Shown here in pieces: positions 54,504-63,652 of a stretch of DNA of 64,000 nucleotides; position 1 is the first letter of the stretch; each line of letters opens with the position of its first letter. The notes beneath the pieces are model-generated. The model ran no database searches. It was not told where the DNA came from and saw nothing but the letters and a program-made list of their open reading frames with translations. The stretch comes from an uncultured Sphingomonas sp. Lineage in GTDB: Bacteria > Pseudomonadota > Alphaproteobacteria > Sphingomonadales > Sphingomonadaceae. Made by a program: the position numbers and the translations under genes. The DNA lies in the NCBI RefSeq assembly GCF_913774285.1, contig NZ_CAJYHX010000001.1, positions 1 through 64,000 on the forward strand, in the 5' to 3' direction.

Positions 54504-56189
54504 TCAGGACGGCGGCGCGGTGCCATTCCCCGGCAGTTCACCCGCCGCCTCGGCCTCGCGGATCAGCACGGCTTCGGGCCGCGGGATCGGCAGGTCGCCG
54601 GGGTTGAGGCCGGGACCCGGCACATCATGGTCGACCCGGTAGAGCACGCTCGGCCCGTCGCGCCACACCGGAACCAGCCCCTGCTCGTAGCGCTTGTCGA
54701 AGGCCGGCGGGCGGATCAGCCAGACATAGTCGAACGCGTCGCGCGGGAAGAGCGCCAGGCTGCGCGCGATCGGGCGCCACCATTCGCGCGGGCACTGGAC
54801 GTTGGTCACCAGCTCGGACGGGTCGTGGGCGAAGCGCTTGGCCGCGCGGTAGCGCACCGTCATCAGCTGGCCGCCGGCCATCGACCATTGGTCGTTGGTA
54901 TAGGCCAGCCGCCGCTCCAGCGCGAGGCCGGGAACGTGCTGCAGCCGGGTCATCGCCCATTCGTTGTAGCAGGTCTCGCCGACGAAGCTCACCAGCCGCG
55001 CCCCCACCGGCACATGCGCCAGTGCCTTGAGCTCGCGGTCATAGGCCTTGTCGTAGAGGTAGAAGCTCGCCGTCGTCGCCCCGATGCGGGCGAGGAAGAA
55101 GGCGAGGCCGAGCACCGCCACCAGCGTCGCGCCGCGCATCGACAGGCCCGGCTTGGGCCGAATCGCCAGGATCGCGATGGCGATCAGGAACGGCACCATC
55201 CGCATGTCGGCATAGGCCGATCCGAACACCACGCGCGGCAGGAGGAGATAGACCAGCAGCAGCAGCGCCGCGGAGAGGCCGAGGTTGCGCGAGTATTGAA
55301 GGTTCGGGTCGCGCACCGCCTTGAGCATCAGCAGGAAGATCACGCCGACGCTGGCGATGTCGAACAGCTGCCAGCGATCGCGGAACACCTGCGTCACCCA
55401 CAGCGTCTTGGCGCGCCAGTTGAACCAGTCGAAGGTCTGGCCCGAGACATGCTCGCCGCCGCGCCAGATCACCATCAGCACCGCCGGTAATGCCAGCACC
55501 AGGCACTGCACGCCGGCGTGGAAGCACGGGGCGAGCCATCCGCCCACCAGATCCTTGTACCAGGGCAGCGCGCGGTCGCGCCGCAGGTCGTGCTGACGGA
55601 TCAGTTCGGCCGAGAAGGCGAGCACGCCCAGCACGCCCCAGCCGAAGGTGTGGGTGATCCAGATGATCACCGACAGCGGCACGAACACCATCGAGCGGAA
55701 CTGGAACTTGCCCAGCCGAGCCAGCCGCAGCCACCAGCCGAACGCCAGCATCGCCATGCCGAGCGACAGCGCGAAATTGACGAAGCCGAAATGGAAGGGG
55801 AAGGCATAGGCGAGCGGCAGCGCGAACAGCGCGGTCGCCGGAATGCGGCCATGCACCTCGCGCGCGATCATCAGGAAGCCGGCAACGGTCATCGCCGGGA
55901 TCGCGATGACGATCAGCTTCACGCCCAACTCGAGCCCGAAGAGCTTGGCCATGGGGAAGACCAGCAGGTCCACCCCCAGATTGCCCATCAGCTGCCAGCG
56001 GAAATCATACCATTGGCGCAGCCACGGCACCTGGTCATAGACCAGCTGCACCCGGTAGCGGCCCATATGGCCGGGCAGGTCGACCAGCGGCGGGATGTCC
56101 GGCCACAGCAGCGGCACCGTCGCCACCAGCGTCGCGAACAATACGAACCAGCGCGTCTGCCACCAGCGCAGCGGAACCCCTTTATCCAT
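54504..56189 (-). CDS. Uncharacterised multi-pass membrane protein, paralogue 1
   Basis: 561 residues with about 10-12 hydrophobic segments and a C-terminal soluble domain of roughly 170 residues. Starts WWQTRWFVLFATLVATVPLLWPDIPPLVDLPGHMGRYRVQL and WYDFRWQLMGNLGVDLLV; the next gene upstream has the same PLVDLPGHMxRYRV, WYDFxW and LGVDLLV segments, so the two are paralogues. The C-terminal part has AFDYVWLIRPP, matching AFDHVWLIDPP in the paralogue. Looks like a GT-C-type glycosyltransferase topology but has no clear catalytic motif; function unknown. Confidence 0.82.
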   Translation of the reverse strand: MDKGVPLRWWQTRWFVLFATLVATVPLLWPDIPPLVDLPGHMGRYRVQLVYDQVPWLRQWYDFRWQLMGNLGVDLLVFPMAKLFGLELGVKLIVIAIPAMTVAGFLMIAREVHGRIPATALFALPLAYAFPFHFGFVNFALSLGMAMLAFGWWLRLARLGKFQFRSMVFVPLSVIIWITHTFGWGVLGVLAFSAELIRQHDLRRDRALPWYKDLVGGWLAPCFHAGVQCLVLALPAVLMVIWRGGEHVSGQTFDWFNWRAKTLWVTQVFRDRWQLFDIASVGVIFLLMLKAVRDPNLQYSRNLGLSAALLLLVYLLLPRVVFGSAYADMRMVPFLIAIAILAIRPKPGLSMRGATLVAVLGLAFFLARIGATTASFYLYDKAYDRELKALAHVPVGARLVSFVGETCYNEWAMTRLQHVPGLALERRLAYTNDQWSMAGGQLMTVRYRAAKRFAHDPSELVTNVQCPREWWRPIARSLALFPRDAFDYVWLIRPPAFDKRYEQGLVPVWRDGPSVLYRVDHDVPGPGLNPGDLPIPRPEAVLIREAEAAGELPGNGTAPPS

Positions 56190-56252
56190 CGCGCCGCTTT
56201 AGTGCGCGAGCGGGCGGTACGGCAAGCGCTTGTCGGTGGAGCGCCGCGGCGG

Positions 56253-57764
56253 CTAGCGCGCAGCTATGCCCCCTTGCGGTTCAAGCCGATAGAGCGCGTC
56301 CCTGCCATCGCTCCAGACGCGGGCGGCACCCGCGACACGCAGATCGGCCGGCGGATCAATCAGCCAGACATGGTCGAAGGCGCCCCGCGAAAGCCGCGCC
56401 AGCGCTGTGCGGAGCGTCGGGATTCCCGCAGTGGCGGCGCAGCGATCCTCGACGACGATCTGCGAGGGATCGTTGGCGAAGGCGCCGAAACCATCGCGCC
56501 GCACCTGCATCAGGCCGGTCGAGCCGAGATCGAACTGGTCATTGGCGAAGGCCGAACGGCGGACAACGGCCATGCTCGGCAGGTGGTTCAGCCGCGCGAT
56601 CGCCCAGCCCGCCTCGCATCGGTTCAGGACGAACGCCGCGACTCGCGCGCCGACCGGCAGATGCTCCAGCGCCACCAGCCGCCGCTGCCAGTCTCGCCCC
56701 TCCATGGCGAGGTCCGTGGTGACCGCCAGCGTACGGACGAGCAGAAAGCCAAGGCCGACCCAGGCGAGCAGCCGGCCACGGTCGGGCAAGGTTCCCTCCG
56801 CGAGCAGCGCAAGAATCACCGCATAGGGCAGTATCCGCGCATCGACATAGGCGGTGCCGAACGGCAGCAGCAGGAACAGCGCGGCCATCGCCAGTGCCGC
56901 CGCGGCAAGGCTCGCCGATCGCGCCTGTCCGCGCCGTCGCCAGCTGCCATAGAGCAGCAGCACGAGCAGGAGCAGCGAGGCGAGGTCGATCCACTGCCAG
57001 CGGTCGCGGAACAAGGTGACGAACCAGCCGAGCTTCATCGGAAAGCGGGTCCAGAGGTCGCTGCCCCCGGCGCCGTCCCCGGGATGCCAGCGCAGCAGCA
57101 CCAGCGCCGGCGGGGCGAGCGGCAGGCAAGCGACAGCCGCCCCGAGGATCGCGCGCGCCCAGCTGCGTCCCAAAGCACGGTACCGCGCGACTTCGGCGGC
57201 GAAGACCATCGCGCCCAGCGTCAGCCAGCCGAACAGATGCGCGGTCCAGACCAGCCAGGCAATGGCGAGAAACAGCGCGGCGCGCAGGCGGAAGCGGCCC
57301 TGCCGGGTCAGCCGCAGCCATAGTGCGAAGGCGTTGAGCGCCAGCGCCATGGCGAGCGTATAGTTGAGGAAGCCGTAGAGAAAGGGGAGCGTGTAGGCGA
57401 GCGGCAGCGCAAGTAGCGCCATCGGCTGCACCCGGCCATGCGCCTCGCGCGAGAGCCACAACATGCCCGTGATGGTCAGCGTCTGGATGGCGACCGCGAT
57501 CACCTTGACCGTCGGCTCAAGGCCGAACCAAGGAGCGAACGCCGCGACGAGCAGGTCCACGCCGAGATAGCCGACGAACCGCCAGTGGAAATCATACCAT
57601 GTCGCCAGCGGCGACGTGCCGCCGTCCAGCATCACCCGGTAGCGCGCCATATGGCCGGGCAGGTCGACGAGCGGCGGGAGTGCGGGCGACAGCAGCGGCA
57701 CCGCGCCGAGGAGCACCGCCACCAGCGCGAACCAGCGCCGCTCCCACCAGCGGCCATCGCTCAC
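56253..57764 (-). CDS. Uncharacterised multi-pass membrane protein, paralogue 2
   Basis: 503 residues from GTG 57764 (VSDGRWWERRWFALVAV), overlapping the upstream stop by four bases (GTGA). Same order of segments as its neighbour: PPLVDLPGHMARYRVML, WYDFHWRFVGYLGVDLLVAAF, LAYTLPFLYGFLNYTLAM, FGTAYVDARILPYAVILALL, LEHLPVGARVAAFVLNRC, AFDHVWLIDPP. About 10-12 membrane segments. The conserved DLPGHM after TM1 lies where GT-C enzymes have a catalytic acid; this is a possibility only. A larger open frame in the same reading continues upstream but is antisense-free read-through of the next gene in another frame. Confidence 0.82.
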   Translation of the reverse strand: MSDGRWWERRWFALVAVLLGAVPLLSPALPPLVDLPGHMARYRVMLDGGTSPLATWYDFHWRFVGYLGVDLLVAAFAPWFGLEPTVKVIAVAIQTLTITGMLWLSREAHGRVQPMALLALPLAYTLPFLYGFLNYTLAMALALNAFALWLRLTRQGRFRLRAALFLAIAWLVWTAHLFGWLTLGAMVFAAEVARYRALGRSWARAILGAAVACLPLAPPALVLLRWHPGDGAGGSDLWTRFPMKLGWFVTLFRDRWQWIDLASLLLLVLLLYGSWRRRGQARSASLAAAALAMAALFLLLPFGTAYVDARILPYAVILALLAEGTLPDRGRLLAWVGLGFLLVRTLAVTTDLAMEGRDWQRRLVALEHLPVGARVAAFVLNRCEAGWAIARLNHLPSMAVVRRSAFANDQFDLGSTGLMQVRRDGFGAFANDPSQIVVEDRCAATAGIPTLRTALARLSRGAFDHVWLIDPPADLRVAGAARVWSDGRDALYRLEPQGGIAAR

Positions 57765-59494
57765 TGGGTGGTGCGCCGCGCGGGCTGGGTAAGGGTGTAG
57801 ACGCGAGTGCTCCCACCCGGCGGAGAGATCTGGCGCAGCCAGGGCGGCACCTGGCCGGCCATCAGGCTGCCGGCGAGCACTTGGCGGTCCTTCGAACGCT
57901 CGCCCAGTTCGGCAAAGCCGTCCTTGCAGAGCGCGACATAGTCGACCCCCCAGCGCCGCGCGAGCGCTTCCGCCTGGGGGGAGGGGCTGAGGAACAGGTC
58001 GTACATGGCACGATTTCCTTGCGTGTCGCGGTGATAGGGTCCGGCAAGGACCCGGTGGCGGGTGGTGGCGAGCAGCGTCGGGCCGAAATCGATCGGCGCG
58101 GCGACCAGGCCGGGGGGCAGCGCGGCGAGGCGCGCAGCGGCGGCGGCAGCCGTACAGCCATGGGCAGCGGCAGGGGCGGCGGGTGTCAGCCGGTCCCCGA
58201 GCCCGGCATAGGCGATTCCGCTGCCCGCGAGCCAGGCGACCACCAGCGCCAGCGGTCCGCGCGGCCGGGCAGCGGCGATCATCGCGGCCAGCGCTGGCAC
58301 CGCGGTCAACGCCGCCAGCGGCGCCCCGCGCACCTGCACCAAGGTCACCGCAACCGCGGTCGCCTGGAAGCCGAGGACGATCCACGCCGCGGCGGTCCGC
58401 GTTGTCCAGGCGAACCAGATTCCGGCAGCGAGGCCGACCAGCGCCATGCCCCCCGCCGCGATGGCCTTGCCGAGCGGCATTGCAAAGAGCGGCTGCGCTT
58501 CGTTGACATGCGCGAGCCAGAGCCGGGCAAGCAGCGGATCGACCTGCCCATAGGGATGGAGACAGGCGGGCGCACTCACAGCGGCACCTGCCAGCGCGAG
58601 CCCACCGGTAGCGAGCAGCACGGCGGTACGCACGGCGACGGACTGGGTGGCGAAGCCCGCCACGGCCATCGCCGCGGGTGCGAGTGCCGCCAGCATCGCC
58701 GCGCGCCACAGGATCGCGGTGAAGCCGTCGCAAGCGTCGATGTTCCATCCGCTCGTGCGGAAGAGCACCGCCGCGGCGCTCAGGCCGAGCAGCAGCGCGG
58801 TCGCATAACCTGCCATCCGCGCCTGGCCGGCAGCGCCATCGAGCCGCCAGCGCAGCGCGATGGCCGCACCGCCGGCGGCGAGCAGCGGCGCCGTCTCCAT
58901 GCCGACGACCAGCGACAGCACGGTCGCACTGCCGGCAATCGCCCCCTGCCCCAGCGTCCCCCGCCCGACACAGGCATGGAGCAGCGCGAGCACGAGCACG
59001 ATCTGCAGCGCATGGTGATCGATCCGCCCGGGCGTGAACAGGGTGATCGCGGGAAAGGCGAGCGCGCCGAGGATGACCGCGACGAAACCGGACTGGCCCA
59101 GGCGACGCGCGATCGCGGCAATGACGATCAGCATCGCCGCGAACAGCAGCAGCGGCGAGACGATGACGGCGACGACCGTTGCGGCCTGCGCGCCGAGCAG
59201 CGGGGTGAGCGTCAGGATCAACGCCGCGGGCACCAGATCGGCGAGCCGCGACCAATGCATCTCCAGCCCCGGCGGAGGCCCCAGCCGGTGTTGGGCGAGA
59301 TCGGCAAAGCCCTGTCCGCCCAGCCAGTCGCGGATCTGCTGGAGGCGCATCAGGTCGTCGGTATCGGGCAGCCGCAAGGCCCCCAGCGCGACATGATCGC
59401 GCACCGTCCAGGCGATCCCCATCAGCAACGCGAGCCCGATCGCGAGAAGCGAATCGCGTCGTATGCTGCGGAGATGCCCTGGACCCATGCCCAT
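57761..59494 (-). CDS. Membrane protein with GT-C/STT3-like N-terminus
   Basis: 577 residues, about 11-13 membrane segments. After TM1 comes LPDTDDLMRLQQIRDWLGGQGFADLAQHRL and MHWSRLADLVPA; the DxDD-MR pattern and following aromatic loop resemble the first external loop of STT3/PglB-type oligosaccharyltransferases and related GT-C enzymes. GRIDHHALQIVL supplies a further polar motif between membrane spans. C-terminal globular part with GVDYVALCKDGFAELGERSKDR. First of three consecutive membrane-protein genes; overlaps the second. Starts at 59494, 59488 or nearby are possible. Confidence 0.8.
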   Translation of the reverse strand: MGMGPGHLRSIRRDSLLAIGLALLMGIAWTVRDHVALGALRLPDTDDLMRLQQIRDWLGGQGFADLAQHRLGPPPGLEMHWSRLADLVPAALILTLTPLLGAQAATVVAVIVSPLLLFAAMLIVIAAIARRLGQSGFVAVILGALAFPAITLFTPGRIDHHALQIVLVLALLHACVGRGTLGQGAIAGSATVLSLVVGMETAPLLAAGGAAIALRWRLDGAAGQARMAGYATALLLGLSAAAVLFRTSGWNIDACDGFTAILWRAAMLAALAPAAMAVAGFATQSVAVRTAVLLATGGLALAGAAVSAPACLHPYGQVDPLLARLWLAHVNEAQPLFAMPLGKAIAAGGMALVGLAAGIWFAWTTRTAAAWIVLGFQATAVAVTLVQVRGAPLAALTAVPALAAMIAAARPRGPLALVVAWLAGSGIAYAGLGDRLTPAAPAAAHGCTAAAAAARLAALPPGLVAAPIDFGPTLLATTRHRVLAGPYHRDTQGNRAMYDLFLSPSPQAEALARRWGVDYVALCKDGFAELGERSKDRQVLAGSLMAGQVPPWLRQISPPGGSTRVYTLTQPARRTTQ

Positions 59495-59545
59495 CAGCGC
59501 TAGGCCCCCATGGTTAACCGGACGTTTCGGCCCGGCTCCGGGCGG

Positions 59546-62212
59546 TTACCCGCTGTTGCGCAGCGCGGTGGCGATCGCGTTGATCGACAGGAGGATGCCC
59601 TCGCCGATCCGCGGATCCGCCTCGCCCGCACGATGCCGCTTCATCAGCTCGATCTGGAGCAGGTTGAGCGGCTCGATATAGGGCAGGCGCAGCCGGATCG
59701 AAGTGTCGAGCAGCGGATGCTTTTCCAGCAGACGCGTCTGGCGGGTGACCTGAAGCAGCCCGTCCTGGGTCTGCTGCCAGCCGTCCTTGATCCGCCCGAA
59801 GATGGCGTCGCGCAGCGCTTCGTCCTCCACCAGCGCGGCATAATGGCTGGCGATGCCCATGTCGGACTTGGCGAGCACCTGCTCCATATTGTCGAGCGTC
59901 GCGCGGAACAGCGGCCAGGCGGTGGCCATCTCGCGCAGCAGTCCCTTGTCCTCGAACGACTCCAGCGCCGCGCCGACGCCGTACCAGCCCGGCAGCATCA
60001 CCCGGGCCTGCGCCCAGCTGAACACCCAGGGGATCGCGCGCAGGTCCTCGATCGCATCGCTCTTCTTGCGGCTCGCCGGGCGCGAGCCGATCTTGAGGCC
60101 GGCAATCTCGGCGATCGGCGTCATCTGGCGGAAGAAGGTGGTGAAGCCCGGCGTCTCGTAGACCAGCCCACGATAGGCGAGGAAAGCGTTGTCCGAGAGC
60201 CGGTCCATGGCCGCCGCGAAACGCTCGGCATCGGCAGGTGCGAGCTGCTCGGGTTCCAGGCTGGCGAGCAACGTCGCCGACGTCATCGCCTCCAGGTTGG
60301 TCATCGCGCTTTCGGGGCTGCCATATTTGGCGGCGATCACCTCGCCCTGTTCGGTGATGCGGATGCGGCCCTGCACCGTGCCCGGCGGCTGGGCAAGGAT
60401 CGCCGAGAAGCTCGATCCGCCGCCGCGCCCCACCGCGCCGCCGCGACCGTGGAACAGCTGCATTGCGATGCCGGCTTCCTCGAACACCGGCTTGAGCGCG
60501 GTCGAGCCGCGGCTCAGCTGCCAGGTGGAGGTGAGGTACCCCCCATCCTTGTTCGAATCGGAATAGCCGATCATCACTTCCTGGTGCCCGCGTGCCGCCG
60601 CGATGGCCGCGACTTCGGGCAGGCCCAGCCAGGCCTGCATGATCGGGGGCGCGGCTTCGAGGTCGGCGATGGTCTCGAACAGCGGGATCGCCATGATGTG
60701 CGCCTGCGGGGTCTCCCCCGGCACGTAGAGCCCCGCTTCCTTCAGCAGGATGTGCACTTCGAGCAGGTCCGAGACCGACTGCGCCATCGAGACGATATAA
60801 TGTCGGATGCAGTTGCGGCCGTACCGCGCATGCGCCGCCGCCGCCTCGCGAACGATGGCGAGCTCGGAGGCGGTCTCCTCCGAATAGACGGCATAGGGGC
60901 TGGTCAGCGGCCGGGCATTGGCGAGCTCGCGGCGGAGCAGCGCGATGCGGGCGTCTTCGTCGAGCGCGGCATAGTCGTCGCACACGCCCGCCGACTTGAG
61001 CAGCTCTGCGACCACGCGTTCGTGGATCGCGCTGTTCTGGCGCATGTCGAGCGTGGCGAGGTGGAAGCCGAACGTCTCCACCGCGCGGATCAGCCGGCCC
61101 AGCGCGCCGCCGGTGGCGAGCGGTCCGCCGTCCGCAAGCCCGCGCGCGATGGCGACGAGATCCTCGCGGAACTCGGCGGGATGGCCGTAAGGCTTGGCCG
61201 GGATCGGCGAGGGCCGGCCGGGCTGCTTGCCGACCAGCTTTTCATGCGTCGCGGAAAGGCGGGCATAGATGCCGGTCAATGCGCGGCGATAGGGCTCGTC
61301 GCTGCGGCTCTTGCCGGTATCCCCGCTGGAATCGGCAAGTGCCAGCACCGCCTCGGGCACCTCGGCATGCTCGGTCGAGATCGACAGCTCGGCGCCCAGC
61401 GCATGGACCGAGTCGAGATAATGTTCGAGCACCGTCTCGGCCGCGCGGGCGAGCGCAAAGCGCATCGACTCGGCGGTGACAAAGGGATTGCCGTCGCGAT
61501 CGCCGCCGATCCAGCTGCCGGGGCGCAGGAAGCTCGGCGCGCGGTCGCCCAGCGCGCGGTCCCAGCGGGCGTAGAGCGCCGGCAGCACGGGCAGGAACAC
61601 GTCGCGGAAATAGGAAAGCGCCGTCTCCACCTCATCCGGCACGCCCAGCTTTTCGCGGCGCAGCACGCGGGTCTGCCAGAGCAGCGCGATCTGGCGGAGG
61701 ATCGCTTCTTCCACCTGGTCGCCATCGGGCGTTTCGGTCACGCCCTGGTCACGCAGCCGCATCAACTCGGCGATGCGGTTCTTGTGGTCGATCATCGACT
61801 TGCGGCGCACCTCGGTGGGGTGCGCGGTCAGCACCGGGCTGACCAGTGCATGGTCGAGCAGCGCCCTCACCGGCTCACGGCCGATGCCGGCCTTGGCCAG
61901 CCGCTCCAGCGCAGCGGCGACGTCGGCGTCCTTCTCTGTCGCTACCCCCTGGCGATCCTCGGCGAGATTGGCGAGCATCGAGAACAGCATGAAGCCGCGG
62001 ACGAAATCGAGCGTCTCGTCGAGACTCAGCCGGTCCAGCCCGGAATCGATCGCGCCTGCCCCGGCCACGCCACGATGCCTATCGACCGAGGTCGCGCGGA
62101 TATATTCGATCCGCTTGAACAGTTCCTCGCCGCCATAAGCACGAATGACGTCGCCGAGCAGTCGTCCGAGGAAGCGGATGTCGGGGTTGTTGGTGATCGC
62201 GAGTGTGGCCAT
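59546..62212 (-). CDS. ppc: Phosphoenolpyruvate carboxylase
   Basis: Anaplerotic enzyme making oxaloacetate from PEP and bicarbonate. 888 residues, normal length. Catalytic His H131 in TAHPTEVRRKS, then GSWIGGDRDGNPFVT, FHLATLDMRQNS, MIGYSDSNKDGGYLTS, LFHGRGGAVGRGGG (the catalytic loop), RITEQGEVIAAKYG, and the C-terminal ALRNSG (family consensus ends in NTG, so Ser replaces Thr). Single gene; a short GC hairpin (GCCCGG/CCGGGC, near 59530-59543) follows the stop without a T tract. Confidence 0.97.
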   Translation of the reverse strand: MATLAITNNPDIRFLGRLLGDVIRAYGGEELFKRIEYIRATSVDRHRGVAGAGAIDSGLDRLSLDETLDFVRGFMLFSMLANLAEDRQGVATEKDADVAAALERLAKAGIGREPVRALLDHALVSPVLTAHPTEVRRKSMIDHKNRIAELMRLRDQGVTETPDGDQVEEAILRQIALLWQTRVLRREKLGVPDEVETALSYFRDVFLPVLPALYARWDRALGDRAPSFLRPGSWIGGDRDGNPFVTAESMRFALARAAETVLEHYLDSVHALGAELSISTEHAEVPEAVLALADSSGDTGKSRSDEPYRRALTGIYARLSATHEKLVGKQPGRPSPIPAKPYGHPAEFREDLVAIARGLADGGPLATGGALGRLIRAVETFGFHLATLDMRQNSAIHERVVAELLKSAGVCDDYAALDEDARIALLRRELANARPLTSPYAVYSEETASELAIVREAAAAHARYGRNCIRHYIVSMAQSVSDLLEVHILLKEAGLYVPGETPQAHIMAIPLFETIADLEAAPPIMQAWLGLPEVAAIAAARGHQEVMIGYSDSNKDGGYLTSTWQLSRGSTALKPVFEEAGIAMQLFHGRGGAVGRGGGSSFSAILAQPPGTVQGRIRITEQGEVIAAKYGSPESAMTNLEAMTSATLLASLEPEQLAPADAERFAAAMDRLSDNAFLAYRGLVYETPGFTTFFRQMTPIAEIAGLKIGSRPASRKKSDAIEDLRAIPWVFSWAQARVMLPGWYGVGAALESFEDKGLLREMATAWPLFRATLDNMEQVLAKSDMGIASHYAALVEDEALRDAIFGRIKDGWQQTQDGLLQVTRQTRLLEKHPLLDTSIRLRLPYIEPLNLLQIELMKRHRAGEADPRIGEGILLSINAIATALRNSG

Positions 62213-62284
62213 GGGCGCGATTGCTGCACTGCGAAGCGGACTCGGTCAACTTGTTCGCGCTACCAAAGTACCTAGCTTAGCAAG

Positions 62285-63130
62285 ATGAATTTCGTTGCAT
62301 TTGCAACCCACAGCGTACGGCGCGCGATGATCGGCCAGGTACGTGCCGTGTTCAACGATGCGGCGCGCGGCGAAACGCCGGTGCAGCCAAGCGACGACGC
62401 GCTGTTCACGCGCGATTCGGTGCTGTGGCGGGTGCATGGCGACGTGACCACGATGATGGTCGGCGGCGTCGCGGCGCTGCTGCTGCAGATGCTGCACCCC
62501 GCAGTGCTGGCAGGCGTGTGGGACCATTCCAAGTTCCGCCACGACATGCTCGGCCGGTTGCGCGGTACCGCGCGCTTCATCGCCCAGACCAGCTATGCCG
62601 CGCGCAACGAAGCCGAGGCGGCAATCGCGCGCGTGCGGCGCATTCACGAGCATGTCCACGGCACCTTGCCCGACGGCACTCCCTATCGCGCGGACGATCC
62701 CCGGCTGCTCGCCTGGGTGCATGTGACGGAGGCGGTGAGCTTTCTCGACGGGTGGATCCGCTATGCCGAGCCCGGGATGACGCGTGCCGACCAGGATCGC
62801 TATTTCGCCGAGTTCGCGCGGGTGGCCGAGGCGCTGGGTGCCGATCCGGTGCCGCACAGCCGCGCCGAGGCGATGGCGCTGATCGCGACCATGCGCGCCG
62901 AGCTGCGCTACGACGATCGCACCCGCGAGGTTGCCCGGCTGCTGCTAGAGCAGCCCGCGCCCAACCTCGCGACCAAGCCCTTCCAGGCGATGACCTTCGC
63001 CGCCGCGATCGACCTGCTGCCCGGCTGGGCGCGGCAGATGCACCACCTATCCACCCCGCCGCTCGCCGCCCCCGCCGTGCGGCTGGGCACCCGCGGCGTA
63101 GCGGAGACGCTGCGCTGGGCATTCCGCTAG
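62285..63130 (+). CDS. MpaB-type oxygenase family protein (DUF2236)
   Basis: 281-residue member of the family that includes latex-clearing protein Lcp and fungal MpaB, heme-b oxygenases. Here: LWRVHGDVTTMMVGGVAALLLQMLHPAVLAGVWDHS, FIAQTSYAARNEAEAAI, RRIHEHVHGTLPDGTPYRADDP, LAWVHVTEAVSFLDGW; the His residues in these helices suit heme ligation. No signal peptide. Reaction unknown. Divergent from ppc across 72 bases; the first regulator palindrome begins right after its stop. Confidence 0.87.
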   Translation: MNFVAFATHSVRRAMIGQVRAVFNDAARGETPVQPSDDALFTRDSVLWRVHGDVTTMMVGGVAALLLQMLHPAVLAGVWDHSKFRHDMLGRLRGTARFIAQTSYAARNEAEAAIARVRRIHEHVHGTLPDGTPYRADDPRLLAWVHVTEAVSFLDGWIRYAEPGMTRADQDRYFAEFARVAEALGADPVPHSRAEAMALIATMRAELRYDDRTREVARLLLEQPAPNLATKPFQAMTFAAAIDLLPGWARQMHHLSTPPLAAPAVRLGTRGVAETLRWAFR

Positions 63131-63145
63131 TTTCCAATCGGGAAA
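63131..63145. promoter_or_regulatory. Operator palindrome 1, TTTCC-AATCG-GGAAA
   Basis: First of three 15-bp sites of form TTTCC-N5-GGAAA in the 78 bases before the membrane-protein/regulator pair. It starts directly after the upstream stop codon. Confidence 0.7.
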
Positions 63146-63153
63146 GTTATCGC

Positions 63154-63168
63154 TTTCCAATTCGGAAA
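63154..63168. promoter_or_regulatory. Operator palindrome 2, TTTCC-AATTC-GGAAA
   Basis: Same arms as sites 1 and 3, with centre AATTC. Its centre is 23 bases from that of site 1. Confidence 0.72.
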
Positions 63169-63181
63169 ACGATGCTATCTC

Positions 63182-63196
63182 TTTCCACATTGGAAA
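63182..63196. promoter_or_regulatory. Operator palindrome 3, TTTCC-ACATT-GGAAA
   Basis: Arms extend to six bases (CTTTCC/GGAAAG). Centre 28 bases from site 2. It abuts the GGGAG ribosome site of the gene at 63209, so a bound regulator would block transcription or initiation. Confidence 0.72.
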
Positions 63197-63208
63197 GGGA
63201 GAATCATC

Positions 63209-63652
63209 ATGTCGAGCGTCGCCGAAGCCCAGCAAGCGCTGGCGCAAATCCACGCCAGCCGCGCCCAGCTTGCCCGCGTTGCGCACTGTCCGCCCGCGCG
63301 GCACCTGGCATTCGCCGCGCTGGAGGCCGGGCTCGTCGCCTCGCCGGCCGCTGCACCGTACCAGCTTGTCGCGCTGGTGCCGCTCGTGCTTGGCCTGGTG
63401 CTGATCGTGCGCTGGGATCGCCAGCGCCTGGGCATGTTCATCAACGGCTATCGTCGCGGACGCACGCGCCGGGTGATCGCCGCCTTCCTGCCGGTGCTCG
63501 GTGCACTCTATGGCGCCAGCGTCTATTTCGTCTTCGCCAAGCAGGAAATCTGGCCGTCGCTGCTGCTCGCCGCGGTGATGTTCGGCATCGCGACCTATAT
63601 GAGCATCGTCTGGCAGCGCGTGTTCGTGCGCGAACTCGAGGATGGCCTGTGA
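63209..63652 (+). CDS. Uncharacterised membrane protein paired with a winged-helix regulator
   Basis: 147 residues. N-terminal helix SSVAEAQQALAQIHASRAQLARVAHCPPARH, then three or four hydrophobic segments (YQLVALVPLVLGLVLIV; VIAAFLPVLGALYGASVYFVF; PSLLLAAVMFGIATYMSIVW) and an acidic end RELEDGL. ATG preceded by GGGAG. Overlaps the regulator gene (GTGA). Small membrane proteins coupled to such regulators are common, with unknown roles. Confidence 0.85.
   Translation: MSSVAEAQQALAQIHASRAQLARVAHCPPARHLAFAALEAGLVASPAAAPYQLVALVPLVLGLVLIVRWDRQRLGMFINGYRRGRTRRVIAAFLPVLGALYGASVYFVFAKQEIWPSLLLAAVMFGIATYMSIVWQRVFVRELEDGL

Noticed and set aside
56253..59255. 1000-residue minus-strand frame
   Set aside because: Its upstream half lies over the STT3-like gene in another frame and has shadow composition; the real gene starts at 57764.
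59510..62275. A 921-codon open frame opposite PEP carboxylase
   Set aside because: Antisense shadow; the minus strand has full PEP carboxylase motifs.
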